Source of the DNA: an uncultured Actinomyces sp.
GTDB taxonomy: Bacteria > Actinomycetota > Actinomycetes > Actinomycetales > Actinomycetaceae
Assembly (NCBI GenBank): GCA_937926195.1
Contig: CALEXZ010000017.1
Span: forward strand, 1-22,959
DNA: 22,959 nucleotides
Reading direction: 5' to 3'
In this document: positions 5,923-14,148 of the stretch, one piece after another
Layout: every line of letters starts with the position of its first letter
Position numbering within the stretch: the first letter of the stretch is position 1
Notes under the pieces: model-generated
What the model saw: the letters and a program-made list of their open reading frames with translations, nothing else
Databases searched by the model: none
Told to the model about the DNA's origin: nothing
Program-made: the position numbers and the translations under genes

Positions 5923-7404
5923 CTAGGCGTTGGGGGTTCCTGACGGAGCGGGGGAGCAGGCTCTCGGGCACCGCTGTGCCCACTGTTCCCGCCGTGCGTG
6001 CCCGCGCCGGCTGAGGCTCATGCCGACGCAGACACCAGCCACCACGGCCCACCACGTGTAGGAGGAGCCGAGCAGCTGCTGCCACCACGGCCACTCCCGC
6101 TCCACGTGATGCCCCTCGGTGAACCACCAGTGCGCCGCTGCGACGAATACGAGCCCACCGCCGAGCGCAGCCCCGAGCAGGCCCCGGCTGCCCCACCGCC
6201 GCGCGGCGGACACGAGCGCGAGGAGCGCAGGAACCGCCCACACCCAGTGGTGCGACCAGGAGATGGGCGAGACGAGCAGCCCCAGCACCATGGTGGCGCT
6301 CAGCTGAAGCAGGAGCACACTGCCGCTGCCTGCGCTGCCTGCGCTGCCTGCGCTGCCTGCGCTGCCTGCGCTGCCTGCGCTGCCCGTGCTGCCTGCGCTG
6401 CCTGCGCTGCCCGTGCTGCCCGCGCCAGCCCGCTCAAGCCGACGCAGCAGCATCCAGGTCCCTGCGACGGCGGCCACCACCACCCCGGCCCACACCGCGG
6501 ACAGCGCCGACTCCGAGGCCCACACCGGCCAGGCCCGTGCCAGGACGGCGCGCAGGTTCTGGTTGCCCGCGTAATCGGCCAGGCCCGCGCGCGTCGGATC
6601 CCACATCGCCTCACTGAAGAAGCGCCAGGACTCCGCCGGAGAGACCACCCACGCCCCGGCCGTGACCGCCAGCGCTGCGGCCACCATCGTCGTGGCCGCC
6701 CGCCACTCGCGTCGCGCCAGCAGCACGAGCACGGCGATGGCGGGCGTGAGCTTGAAGGCCGCAGCGAGCCCGCTGAGCACCCCGCGCCAGCGCGAGCCCC
6801 GAGGCACCGCCAGCAGGTCGACGGCCACGAGCGCCATGAGCACGGCGTTGACCTGCCCGTACTCCATCGTCTTGTAGACCGGCTCGATGAACCCCACGCA
6901 GGCCGCTGTCAGCCAGGGCACCGCGACAGCGACACGCGCCGCACGCCCCCACCCCGGCAGACGGCCGACGGCGCAGCCCGCCGGGTCCTCGGGCAGCACC
7001 GCGCGCAGGCAGGCCCACAGCGTCGCGGCGACCGCCAGGGGCGTGGCGACGGTGAGCAGCGTCTGGGCGCTGTCGTCACTCATCCAGCTCAGCGGCGTGA
7101 GCGCCCACGCGGCGAAGGGCGGGTAGGTGAAGGGCCACAGGTGCTCGACCGGGTTGGCCCACCAGTCGTAGAGGCTGCCGCCCGCCTGCCACTGGGACAC
7201 CGCCGCACGGTAGATCCAGGCGTCAAGGTGGAAGAAGCGCCCGCCGTCGTCGGACACGAGCCACGGCCGGGTGGCGAGGGCGACGGCACCCCACCCCAGC
7301 AGGGCCGCAGCGACGGCGAGCGCCGAGCGCGCCCACGACGACCCGCGGACCGCGCCCGTCCCACTGCCGGGCCCGGGGGCCCGTCCTCCTCGCCTCCCGT
7401 CCAC
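5923..7404 (-). CDS. GT87-type (DUF2029) polyprenol-phosphate-sugar-dependent glycosyltransferase
   Basis: A 493-residue multi-spanning GT-C enzyme. After the first helix (about 27-45) comes the extracytoplasmic loop FFHLDAWIYRAA with Asp61, in the place of the catalytic Asp of alpha-mannosyltransferases such as mycobacterial PimE. The signature WPFTYPPFAAWALTPL follows, with about ten further hydrophobic segments. Family members use polyprenyl-phosphate-mannose (or a similar sugar) to decorate lipids, glycans or proteins outside the membrane. The GTG at 7404 lies 5 nt after the stop of the MFS gene, so the genes are in one operon; upstream open frame is the shadow of that gene. Residues about 328-360 are a Gly-Ser-Ala repeat inserted between two helices. 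The acceptor is unknown. Confidence 0.85.
   Translation of the reverse strand: MDGRRGGRAPGPGSGTGAVRGSSWARSALAVAAALLGWGAVALATRPWLVSDDGGRFFHLDAWIYRAAVSQWQAGGSLYDWWANPVEHLWPFTYPPFAAWALTPLSWMSDDSAQTLLTVATPLAVAATLWACLRAVLPEDPAGCAVGRLPGWGRAARVAVAVPWLTAACVGFIEPVYKTMEYGQVNAVLMALVAVDLLAVPRGSRWRGVLSGLAAAFKLTPAIAVLVLLARREWRAATTMVAAALAVTAGAWVVSPAESWRFFSEAMWDPTRAGLADYAGNQNLRAVLARAWPVWASESALSAVWAGVVVAAVAGTWMLLRRLERAGAGSTGSAGSAGSTGSAGSAGSAGSAGSAGSAGSGSVLLLQLSATMVLGLLVSPISWSHHWVWAVPALLALVSAARRWGSRGLLGAALGGGLVFVAAAHWWFTEGHHVEREWPWWQQLLGSSYTWWAVVAGVCVGMSLSRRGHARREQWAQRCPRACSPAPSGTPNA
6325..6423 (-). repeat. Coding 9-bp tandem repeat, 11 units (Ala-Gly-Ser)
   Basis: Eleven contiguous units on the plus strand read GCTGCCTGC (eight copies), GCTGCCCGT (two) or GCTGCCCGC (one). 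They translate on the minus strand as Ala-Gly-Ser or Thr-Gly-Ser. The unit length keeps the glycosyltransferase frame open whatever the copy number. Confidence 0.95.
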
Positions 7405-7409
7405 GCCGC

Positions 7410-8705
7410 TCAGTCCTGCTCCTCGGTGGGCTCGGGCAGCCGGGCGACCCTGTGGGCGCCACGCAGGGGCGGCAGGCCGACGGCGAGGGCGACCACCGCC
7501 AGCCAGGCCATGCCGGCGGTGAACAGGTAGCCGCCCGCGGAGCCCTGGGCGTCGAGGATGACACCGCCGACCATGGACCCCAGCGACACCCCGATGTTCA
7601 GCGAGGTGCTGATCCACGCCAGCCCCTCGGTGAGCCGGGACCGGGCCACTGTCGCCTGGACGATGTTGTTGCCGGCCGCGATCGTCGGAGCCGTTCCGAA
7701 GCCGACGAGCACGTACAGGACGGCGAGCACTCCCAGGTTCGGCGCCAGGACGAAGGTGGAGGCGCCCAGCGCGAGCCAGACCACCCCCAGCATGAGCTGC
7801 TTCCACAGGGGCCAGCCCCAGGAGCGCGCGCCGTACAGGAGCCCGGCCACGCAGGATCCCGTCGCCCAGCAGGCCAGCGCGGCACCGGAGTAGCTGCGCT
7901 GACCGACCTCCGTGGCGAAGGCGACGGCGGACACGTCGTTGGCGCCGAACATCGCGCCGGAGAAGAGGAAGACGATGATGACGGACACGACGGCGCCCTG
8001 TCGCAGCACCGGGACGGGCCGGGAGGCGAGCAGCGCCTCCATCTCCTGGCGGGAGGCGGCGTCACGGCGGCGCGGGCGCCGGGCGCGCGGGTGGGGGGCA
8101 GGTTCGGTGGAGCGCTGGGACAGGAACAGCAGCCCGCCCACCATCTGCAGGACCAGGGAGATGATGAGGCCGCTCGTCACCGGCAGGACGTCCGAGGTGG
8201 ACACGACGGTGGCGAGCACCGGCCCCACCATGAAGGCGAGCTCGTCGACGGCCGCCTCCAGCGACAAGGCGGTGTGGATGTCCTCGGGCGTGTGCAGCAG
8301 CGTGGTCCAGCGTGAGCGCACGAGAGAGCCCATGGAACCGCCGAAGGCCCCGGCACCGGCGGCCAGGAGCACGAGCACCCACAGGGGGGCGAGCAGCTGG
8401 GCGGCCACGATGAGGCCCAGGAGGCAGGACCCCGACACGAGGGTCGAGGGCAGCATGATGCGCCGCTGGCCGTGCACGTCGATGAGGCGCGCGAGCAGGG
8501 GCGCCCCGACGGCGACCGCGACGATATTCGCCGCCGAGACGGTGCCTGCGGCCGTGTAGTCGCCGTAGAGCGACTGGACCGACAGGATCGTCGAGATCCC
8601 CACCATCGACATGGGGAAACGGGCCATGAGGCCGGTGCTGGAGAACAGGAGTGCGCCCGGCTGCGACAGGATCCGCCGGTAGGCGCCCGAGCTGGGAGCG
8701 GCCAT
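7410..8705 (-). CDS. MFS-family permease
   Basis: A 431-residue protein with about 12 hydrophobic segments. It has the MFS loop 2-3 basic motif in modified form (LIDVHGQRRIMLPS, matching GxLaDrxGrrxxl) and a long basic cytosolic loop around residues 200-225 (HPRARRPRRRDAASRQEMEALL) between the two halves. No substrate motif is visible. Homologues are usually annotated as MFS transporters of unknown substrate. The ATG at 8705 is 9 nt after the upstream stop and has no Shine-Dalgarno, so it is probably translated by coupling. It is the middle gene of a three-gene leftward operon with a vLRR membrane protein upstream and a GT87 enzyme downstream. That setting could suggest export of a lipid or sugar intermediate, but this is only context. 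Confidence 0.85.
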   Translation of the reverse strand: MAAPSSGAYRRILSQPGALLFSSTGLMARFPMSMVGISTILSVQSLYGDYTAAGTVSAANIVAVAVGAPLLARLIDVHGQRRIMLPSTLVSGSCLLGLIVAAQLLAPLWVLVLLAAGAGAFGGSMGSLVRSRWTTLLHTPEDIHTALSLEAAVDELAFMVGPVLATVVSTSDVLPVTSGLIISLVLQMVGGLLFLSQRSTEPAPHPRARRPRRRDAASRQEMEALLASRPVPVLRQGAVVSVIIVFLFSGAMFGANDVSAVAFATEVGQRSYSGAALACWATGSCVAGLLYGARSWGWPLWKQLMLGVVWLALGASTFVLAPNLGVLAVLYVLVGFGTAPTIAAGNNIVQATVARSRLTEGLAWISTSLNIGVSLGSMVGGVILDAQGSAGGYLFTAGMAWLAVVALAVGLPPLRGAHRVARLPEPTEEQD

Positions 8706-8714
8706 CGGCTGTGC

Positions 8715-9878
8715 TCAGCGGTTTGTTGAGTAGGCGCCCGCGCGGTTGAGGGAGAAGCCCTCGCCGGTGACCTGGCTCCAGCACTCGATCCCGGCCTCCG
8801 AGGAGGTGCAGGCCATCTGCCCGTTCTGGGCGGCCGAGCCGTAGTTGAGGGTGGCCCCCGCCCCGCCGACGCCGGGCACGTCACAGCCGCCCGAGGCGGT
8901 GCCGCTGGTCTTGAGCACGACCGTGTACGGCAGGGAGTTGTCCGCCCCGCAGGTACTGTCGGTGAACTCGTGCTCCGCGATCGTGCAGGTCACGGAGTCG
9001 GAGTTGACTGAGCAGCTGATGTTGCCTGAGGGCGAGGTGAAGGAGCTGAGCGTGATGGCGCCCTCCGGGGCCGGGTAGGGCATGGCTGAGGGGGTCGGTG
9101 AGGGAGTGGCCGACGGCGAGAGGGTGGGCGACGGCGTCGGCTCGGTCGTGGGCGCCCCGGTCGGCGCGGTCGCCACCTGGGAGGCGTGCGTCGGCACGGT
9201 CTCGGGGTCGCCAGCGGCCCCGTCCCGGTCGCCGAGGAAGTACCACACGGCGAGGGCGACGACGAGCACGAGGGCGACGGCGCCCAGCAGCCACAGCCAG
9301 AGCGCGTGGCCGTGGCGGGCGGGCTCGTCCTCGGCGCGCCCGACGCCGAAGACGCCCGCCTCGGAGGAGGAGGGGCGCGGCGACCACGCCGGCGTGCTCG
9401 CGCCACCGCTGTAGGAGCGGGAGGCGCCCGACCGGTACCGGCTGGGGGTCTGGGACGCCTGGTAGCTCGTGTGGGCCTGGGAAGGCTGTGCCGCCTGGCT
9501 GGGTGAGCCGGGCTTCTGGGAGGCGGGGACGGCCACGGTCGGCTGCGCCTGCGACACGGCGCGGGAGACAACCGTGGGCGCGTTCGCCCCCGAGGTGCCG
9601 GGGCCGAGGTCCAGGGCCGTGCCCGAGGACAGCATCTGGGTGGCGCCCGCACCGGCGCCACCGGGATACGTCAGCCCGGCGGCCCGGCGTGCCAGGGCCG
9701 CGTCCACCGCCGGGTCGCCCAGGGAGCCGAGCCACTCCAGCAGTGCCGGGTAGGTGCGCGGGTTCTCAGCAATGTAGGGACGCAGACCCGGGTAGTTCTG
9801 GGCGAGCGTGTGCAGAGTGGTGAGCTCGGCGTGGGGGTCCGTCGCGCGCGCGACGAGGTCTGCCTGAGCCTGCGACAT
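8715..9878 (-). CDS. Variant leucine-rich-repeat single-pass membrane protein
   Basis: A 387-residue protein. Residues 7-66 (LVARATDPHAELTTLHTLAQ, then NYPGLRPYIAENPRTYPALLEWL) match the variant leucine-rich-repeat domain of actinobacterial proteins that often sit beside FHA or kinase genes. A Gln/Ser/Pro-rich cytosolic linker (70-185), one helix (191-215), a Thr/Pro/Ser-rich stalk (220-270) and a C-terminal extracellular domain with six cysteines (ISCSV, VTCTI, STCGAD, GGCDV, MACTS, IECWS) follow. The orientation is inferred from the stalk and cysteines. The ATG at 9878 has AAGGA 10 nt upstream; GTG at 9896 would use the ribosome-binding site as coding sequence. The gene is first in its operon and diverges from the PP2C/FHA genes. 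No catalytic motif is seen. Confidence 0.75.
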   Translation of the reverse strand: MSQAQADLVARATDPHAELTTLHTLAQNYPGLRPYIAENPRTYPALLEWLGSLGDPAVDAALARRAAGLTYPGGAGAGATQMLSSGTALDLGPGTSGANAPTVVSRAVSQAQPTVAVPASQKPGSPSQAAQPSQAHTSYQASQTPSRYRSGASRSYSGGASTPAWSPRPSSSEAGVFGVGRAEDEPARHGHALWLWLLGAVALVLVVALAVWYFLGDRDGAAGDPETVPTHASQVATAPTGAPTTEPTPSPTLSPSATPSPTPSAMPYPAPEGAITLSSFTSPSGNISCSVNSDSVTCTIAEHEFTDSTCGADNSLPYTVVLKTSGTASGGCDVPGVGGAGATLNYGSAAQNGQMACTSSEAGIECWSQVTGEGFSLNRAGAYSTNR

Positions 9879-10115
9879 ATGCGGAGTCCTTAACACGTTC
9901 CAGTGGCATGGCGCGCTCGTGGCCCCTGAGCCGGGACGAAGACGGCACCGGGCCGACGTCGGACGGGTGCGCCGGGTGACCGGCGGGTACCGGTCCCCAT
10001 GAGCCTACCCTGAGGGGCCCGCGGGGGTCCTGCGAGGTGGTCTGGCCGGTATTGTCCTCGGGGTGGCCCCGGTCCGGGGGCTGCGCAGAAACACGGAGCG
10101 ACCGCAGGAGCACGC
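9879..10115. promoter_or_regulatory. Divergent promoter region with two palindromes
   Basis: This interval separates the leftward vLRR operon from the rightward PP2C operon. It holds a 10-bp perfect palindrome CCGACGTCGG (9953-9962) and an inverted repeat GACCGG-N6-CCGGTC (9978-9995). Candidate -10 boxes are TATTGT (10050-10055) for the PP2C side and TAGGCT on the minus strand (10006-10011) for the other side. -35 elements are not clear. Confidence 0.35.
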
Positions 10116-10994
10116 ATGGCACAGAACACCGACGGACGTGGTGCTCAGCCCGCGTGCACCGACGGCCCTGGAGCCCGCGACGGGAGCCGGGCCGCCTGCG
10201 GCGGTCTCGTGCCGCTGGTCGGGGCCGTCACTGACATGGGCCGGTTGCGCAGCGTCAACGAGGACGGCTACCTCGCCCTCGACCCGGCCTACATCGTCGT
10301 CGACGGGATGGGCGGCCACTCCGCCGGACGCGCCGCCACCCGCGCGGCGCTGCAGGCCCTGCTCCCGCTGGGGGGCGCCCTCATCACGCGGACCGACGAG
10401 ATCGTCGACGTCGTGCGCGCCGCGGCCCAGGCGGTGCGCTCCATCCCCTCCCAGGCGGTGCACCGTCCGGGAGCGACGATCGCCGGCGCCGTCCTCGCCC
10501 AGCTGCCCGGGCTCGACAGCGACGTGCCCACCTGGGTGTCGCTCAACATCGGTGACGCCCGCGTCTACCTCCTGCGCGACGACGTGCTCTCCCAGCTCAG
10601 TCGCGACCACTCCCAGGTGCAGGAGCTCGTCGACTCGGGACGTCTGACGCCCGCGGCAGCGCGTACCGACCCGCGTCGCAACATCGTCACCCGGGCCCTG
10701 GGCGGTGGTATCGAGGACGACGGCGTTCCCGACCTGCGGCTCGTGCCCGCGATGGCCGGTGACCGCGTCCTCGTGTGCTCTGACGGCCTGACCGACGAGC
10801 TCGACGATGACGCCCTGGCGACTGTGCTCGGCGCGGGCCTGAGCCCGCAGCGCACAGCGGAGTCCGTCGTCGCCGCCGCCCTGGAGAGCGGGGGCCACGA
10901 CAACACGACCGCCCTCGTGGTCGACCTGGCGGAGCGCCCCGAGCCCCTCGTCGGCACCCCGGACTCCGAGGGCGAGGAGACGCGGTCGGCGTGA
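10116..10994 (+). CDS. PP2C-family serine/threonine phosphatase
   Basis: A 292-residue soluble metal-dependent protein phosphatase. The metal-binding motifs are complete: GAVTDMGRLRSVNED (36-50), VDGMGGHSAG (62-71, Asp63), NIGDARVYLL (144-153, Asp147), CSDGLTDEL (221-229, Asp223) and GGHDNTTALVVDL (259-271, Asp262). Unlike PstP-type phosphatases there is no C-terminal transmembrane helix. The ATG has AGGAG 5 nt upstream. It is the first gene of the rightward operon, and its stop overlaps the GTG of the FHA gene (GTGA), so the two products are made together. It would remove phosphate from Ser/Thr-phosphorylated partners, plausibly ligands of the neighbouring FHA domains. No cognate kinase gene lies in the window. 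Confidence 0.92.
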   Translation: MAQNTDGRGAQPACTDGPGARDGSRAACGGLVPLVGAVTDMGRLRSVNEDGYLALDPAYIVVDGMGGHSAGRAATRAALQALLPLGGALITRTDEIVDVVRAAAQAVRSIPSQAVHRPGATIAGAVLAQLPGLDSDVPTWVSLNIGDARVYLLRDDVLSQLSRDHSQVQELVDSGRLTPAAARTDPRRNIVTRALGGGIEDDGVPDLRLVPAMAGDRVLVCSDGLTDELDDDALATVLGAGLSPQRTAESVVAAALESGGHDNTTALVVDLAERPEPLVGTPDSEGEETRSA

Positions 10995-12052
10995 GCACGG
11001 GTGTGGGGCACGAGGCGCTCGGCGCGCCGGAGGCGGACGGGCTGATCGAGGTCAGCGGTCCGCTGGGTCGTGCGTGCCTGTACCCGCAGGCGCCCGCCGA
11101 CGTCGTCGCCCAGGTGCGTGCGCTGCTGTCGGGCGTGCCCGCTCCCAGCGACTCTGCTTCCCTCTCGGCCGTCTCCGACGTCGGTGTGCCCCCCGTCCCG
11201 CCGGTGCCTCCCGTCCCGCCGCCTCCCAGCCGGTCGGCCGTGACCGCTGACGCCCCTGAGGAGGAGGGCGACGCACCGCCCCTGGAGGACGCCCCGGTGA
11301 CGATGACCTGGACCGAGGCCGACGAGGCGCGGGCCAGCGCCGCCCAGACCGGAGTGTGGGTGGAGCCGCCCGCCCTGCCTCCCGTGCCCGCCTATCCCGA
11401 GCCCGAGCCGGGGTCGGGTCGCCGTCGCCACCGTCACATGCCGATGCTGGACTCCCCGGACGGGACCGCCGACGCCGTGTCCTCCGCGCGGGTGTCGCAG
11501 TCCATGACCGCTCCGGTCCCCGTTGCGCCGGAGAGGGTCGTGCCCTCAGCCCACAGCGTCCCGGTGCCGGTCATCCAGGTCGGAGAGCCCGACGCCGTCC
11601 CGCTCGTGTGGGGCTCGGAGTGTGCCGCCGGCCATGTCAACCCGCTCGACGCGAGCTGCTGCCTGTCCTGCTCCGCCCCCCTGACGGGTGGGCGTCGGCA
11701 GGTCCCCACGCCGGTGCTCATGGTCCTGGCGCTGTCCACCGGACAGCACGTGCCCGTGCGCAGCGAGGTCGTCGTCGGCCGGGCTCCGCAGCCTCGGGCG
11801 GGGGCCGCGGGCGCCACCCTGCTCGTGCCCGTCGCCAGCCCCACCCGCGTGGTCTCGCGCTCCCACCTGCTCATCTCAACCGCTGGCTGGTCCGTCCTCG
11901 GACGCGACCTGGGCTCCCACAACGGCACGGTCCTCCTGCGTCCGGGCATCGCCCCGGTGCTGCTGGGCAGTGCCGTGCCGTCACCGCTGCTCGTGGGCGA
12001 CGTACTGGATATCGGCGACGACGTCACGATCCGGCTCGACCCCCACACCTGA
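10991..12052 (+). CDS. FHA-domain protein with Cys-cluster and Pro-rich linker
   Basis: A 353-residue protein. A short N-terminal domain (1-48) is followed by an acidic and Pro-rich linker (PPVPPVPPVPPPPS at 67-80). Then come a Cys/His cluster CAAGHxxxxxxxxCCLSC (211-227), resembling a small zinc ribbon, and a C-terminal FHA domain (about 241-353). The FHA phosphothreonine-binding residues are present: VGR (262-264), SRSH (289-292) and SHNGT (309-313). The architecture is that of an adaptor that reads Thr phosphorylation. There is no transmembrane helix, so it acts in the cytosol. The GTG start overlaps the PP2C stop by 4 nt. The linker contains a Thr/Glu stretch (VTMTWTEADEA) that could itself be phosphorylated; this is inference. 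Confidence 0.88.
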   Translation: MSTGVGHEALGAPEADGLIEVSGPLGRACLYPQAPADVVAQVRALLSGVPAPSDSASLSAVSDVGVPPVPPVPPVPPPPSRSAVTADAPEEEGDAPPLEDAPVTMTWTEADEARASAAQTGVWVEPPALPPVPAYPEPEPGSGRRRHRHMPMLDSPDGTADAVSSARVSQSMTAPVPVAPERVVPSAHSVPVPVIQVGEPDAVPLVWGSECAAGHVNPLDASCCLSCSAPLTGGRRQVPTPVLMVLALSTGQHVPVRSEVVVGRAPQPRAGAAGATLLVPVASPTRVVSRSHLLISTAGWSVLGRDLGSHNGTVLLRPGIAPVLLGSAVPSPLLVGDVLDIGDDVTIRLDPHT

Positions 12053-12083
12053 CCTGTCCTGACACTGTCCGAAGGAGAACCTC

Positions 12084-12923
12084 ATGAGTGAACCGACCTG
12101 GAGCGACCTGCCGGAGGTCGACCCGAAGCGCCCGGACGAGCTCGTCCTCGACTTCTCCGGCGAGATCCACCGTGTCGGCACCGGCCAGACCCTTGTCATC
12201 GGCCGGGGCGGCGATCTTGACATCGACGACAACCCCTACCTTCACCGCCGGTTCCTCGTGTTCAGCCACGAGAACGGCCTGTGGTGGATCGCCAACGAGG
12301 GCTCGCGCCTGTCCGCCACGCTCACCGACGGGGACGGCCTCGTCCAGTCCCGGCTCGCCCCGGGGGCGCGCATGCCCCTCGTCTTCCCCCGTGTCATCCT
12401 CACCTTCTCCGCAGGACCCACCACCTACGAGATCGACCTCATCACCGCCGGAGAGGACCGCTTCACCGGTATCGAGGCGGCTCCCGGGTCCAGCGGCCAG
12501 ACGACCATCGGTGTCACCCCGATGACCAAGTCCCAGCTGCTTCTCGTGCTGGCCCTGAGCGAGCCCGTGCTCAAGCGCGCCGGCACCGGTGCGGCGGAGA
12601 TCCCCTCCTCCGCCCACGCCGCTGCGCGCCTGGGCTGGCCCCTGACGAAGTTCAACCGCAAGCTCGACAACGTCTGCGAGAAGCTTGACCGGGTCGGGGT
12701 GCGGGGGCTGCGTGGCGGGCGCGCCGGGGGCGCGGCCTCCAACCGCCGCACCGCCCTCGTGGAGCACGCCGTGTCCACCCTCATGGTCACCGCTGAGGAC
12801 CTGCCCAAGCTTGACGAGGAGTACGCCGCGAACATGGCGGCTCGTCGTGCCTCCCAGGACACGAGTGACGCACAGACCGGGGGCGCGAGCACCGCACGGG
12901 TCACCGGCGGGCGGGAGGTCTGA
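12084..12923 (+). CDS. FHA-like / winged-helix fusion protein
   Basis: A 279-residue protein with AAGGAG 6 nt before the ATG. Residues 20-120 follow the FHA strand pattern (LVIGRGGDLDIDDNPYLHRRFLVF), with Gly-Arg at 40-41 kept. The canonical Ser-x-x-His is replaced by LHRRF and the SxNGT motif by NEGSRLSAT, so phosphothreonine recognition may be altered or lost. Residues about 147-209 (MTKSQLLLVLALSEPVL, then LGWPLTKFNRKLDNVCEKL) look like a winged helix-turn-helix, as in FHA-linked regulators of actinobacteria. The C-terminus is a charged, Ala-rich tail. It lies 31 nt after the FHA gene and 2 nt before the DUF2993 gene. It could bind DNA or act as a protein adaptor; the sequence does not decide. 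Confidence 0.75.
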   Translation: MSEPTWSDLPEVDPKRPDELVLDFSGEIHRVGTGQTLVIGRGGDLDIDDNPYLHRRFLVFSHENGLWWIANEGSRLSATLTDGDGLVQSRLAPGARMPLVFPRVILTFSAGPTTYEIDLITAGEDRFTGIEAAPGSSGQTTIGVTPMTKSQLLLVLALSEPVLKRAGTGAAEIPSSAHAAARLGWPLTKFNRKLDNVCEKLDRVGVRGLRGGRAGGAASNRRTALVEHAVSTLMVTAEDLPKLDEEYAANMAARRASQDTSDAQTGGASTARVTGGREV

Positions 12924-12925
12924 GC

Positions 12926-14008
12926 GTGACCGGCCCCGAGGACGCCCGCGACACCGAGACGCTGGAGACCGGCAGACCGGTCCCCGACGTGCCGGTCCCC
13001 GACGTGCCGGACGCTGTGAGCACCGTGAAGCTGGAGACCGCACGGCCCGTCGTCGGCGCCGCACAGACCGTCGGTGCCGACGCGCGGGAACCGGGAACCG
13101 AGGTGCTCCAGCCGGAGAACGCCCTGGCCCTGGAGACGGGCGCTGAGGCTCCTGAAGCCGAGGACGCCGACGCGCCGGAGACCGAGACGACCGACGCCGA
13201 GGCACCGGAGACGGAGGCCGACTCGACGGAGACCGAGACGGCCGTGGCCTCCCCGGCCCGCCGGTGGCGCCGCGTGTGCGCCGTCCTCGTCGTCGTCGCC
13301 TGCGTGCTCGCCGTCGCCGCCGTCGGTGCCGAGCTCTTCGTGCGCAACCGGATCGAGTCCGTGGTGCACGGGGCGCTTCCGGGCCTGTCCGAGGACGCCG
13401 TCGTGGACGCAGGCGGCCTCGTGCTGCCCCAGGTCCTCACAGGCTCCCTCGACTCCCTGTCCGTCAGCGGCGCGCAGCTGCGCCTGGACCAGAGCGTCGG
13501 GGGTGTCCCACTGGGCTCCCTCGACCTGCACGACGTCACCGCCACCCTCAGCGGCATCGAGCTCACGCAGCCGCACCACACCGACTCCCTCGATGCCAGT
13601 GGCACGATCACCTGGGAGGACCTGGCCGTGATCGTCCGCATGTCCTCGCCCAGGCTCAAGGAGACGACCCTCGTTCCGGACGAGCTCGGCACCGTGACCG
13701 CGCCGGGGACCTTCACCGCCACGGCCGAGGTCTTCGGGACGGACGTCGTCTTCCTCATCGTGCCCTCCCTGACACCCGAGGGGAACCTGCTCATGACCGC
13801 CACCGACGCCACCTTCGGCGGCATCACCTTCGACCTGACGCAGGAGGACTCCCTCACGATGAGGCTCCTGGGAACCGAGACGCCCGAGTTCGTCGTCGAC
13901 CACGCCGTCCTGCCCGCGGGGACGACCTTCAGCGCCGTCGTCGTCACCCAGGAGGGCCTGCGCGTGGCCCTGAGCGGACAGGACCTGGATCTCGCCCCCG
14001 GCCACTGA
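12926..14008 (+). CDS. LmeA-like (DUF2993) membrane-anchored protein
   Basis: A 360-residue protein. The N-terminal 110 residues are disordered, acidic and full of Thr-Glu/Glu-Thr pairs (for example ETETTDAEAPETEADSTETE). A basic patch (ARRWRR) and a single helix (about 117-136) follow. The rest (140-360) is a beta-rich extracytoplasmic domain resembling DUF2993/LmeA, a family implicated in phospholipid binding and cell-envelope glycolipid assembly in mycobacteria (NRIESVVHGALPGLSEDAVVDAGGLVLPQ, SGxxLRLDQ). The GTG start lies 2 nt after the preceding stop. The long acidic cytosolic Thr-rich tail is not part of the usual family. Next to two FHA proteins and a phosphatase it is a candidate phosphorylated ligand, by inference only. 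Confidence 0.78.
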   Translation: MTGPEDARDTETLETGRPVPDVPVPDVPDAVSTVKLETARPVVGAAQTVGADAREPGTEVLQPENALALETGAEAPEAEDADAPETETTDAEAPETEADSTETETAVASPARRWRRVCAVLVVVACVLAVAAVGAELFVRNRIESVVHGALPGLSEDAVVDAGGLVLPQVLTGSLDSLSVSGAQLRLDQSVGGVPLGSLDLHDVTATLSGIELTQPHHTDSLDASGTITWEDLAVIVRMSSPRLKETTLVPDELGTVTAPGTFTATAEVFGTDVVFLIVPSLTPEGNLLMTATDATFGGITFDLTQEDSLTMRLLGTETPEFVVDHAVLPAGTTFSAVVVTQEGLRVALSGQDLDLAPGH

Positions 14009-14021
14009 CCGCCCGGGGGCG
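13993..14021 (+). terminator. Hairpin at the end of the PP2C/FHA operon
   Basis: CGCCCCCGG (13993-14001) and CCGGGGGCG (14013-14021) form a perfect 9-bp stem with an 11-nt loop that contains the stop codon of the DUF2993 gene. There is no T-tract, so it may attenuate rather than fully stop transcription into the MoxR genes. Confidence 0.45.
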
Positions 14022-14098
14022 GGACCGAGGACTCCGGCACCGGGCCGGACGGGCTGTGCTCCCCGTCCACAGCGTGGGGATCGTGCCCAGCCGGACCG

Positions 14099-14104
14099 TA
14101 TACC
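14099..14104 (+). promoter_or_regulatory. Candidate -10 element upstream of moxR
   Basis: TATACC lies 45 nt before the ATG at 14149 in the 140-nt gap after the preceding gene. A -35 is not evident, so this is a weak prediction. Confidence 0.25.
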
Positions 14105-14148
14105 CTTCCCATGGCGCCCGTCCCGTGGTGCCCGTCCCGAGGAGAGAC

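Noticed and set aside
5648..5926. A 92-residue frame within the 19-bp repeat region
   Set aside because: It is translated repeat sequence (VVGRWSAWARSDPLGG-like) with no ribosome-binding site and no homology pattern.
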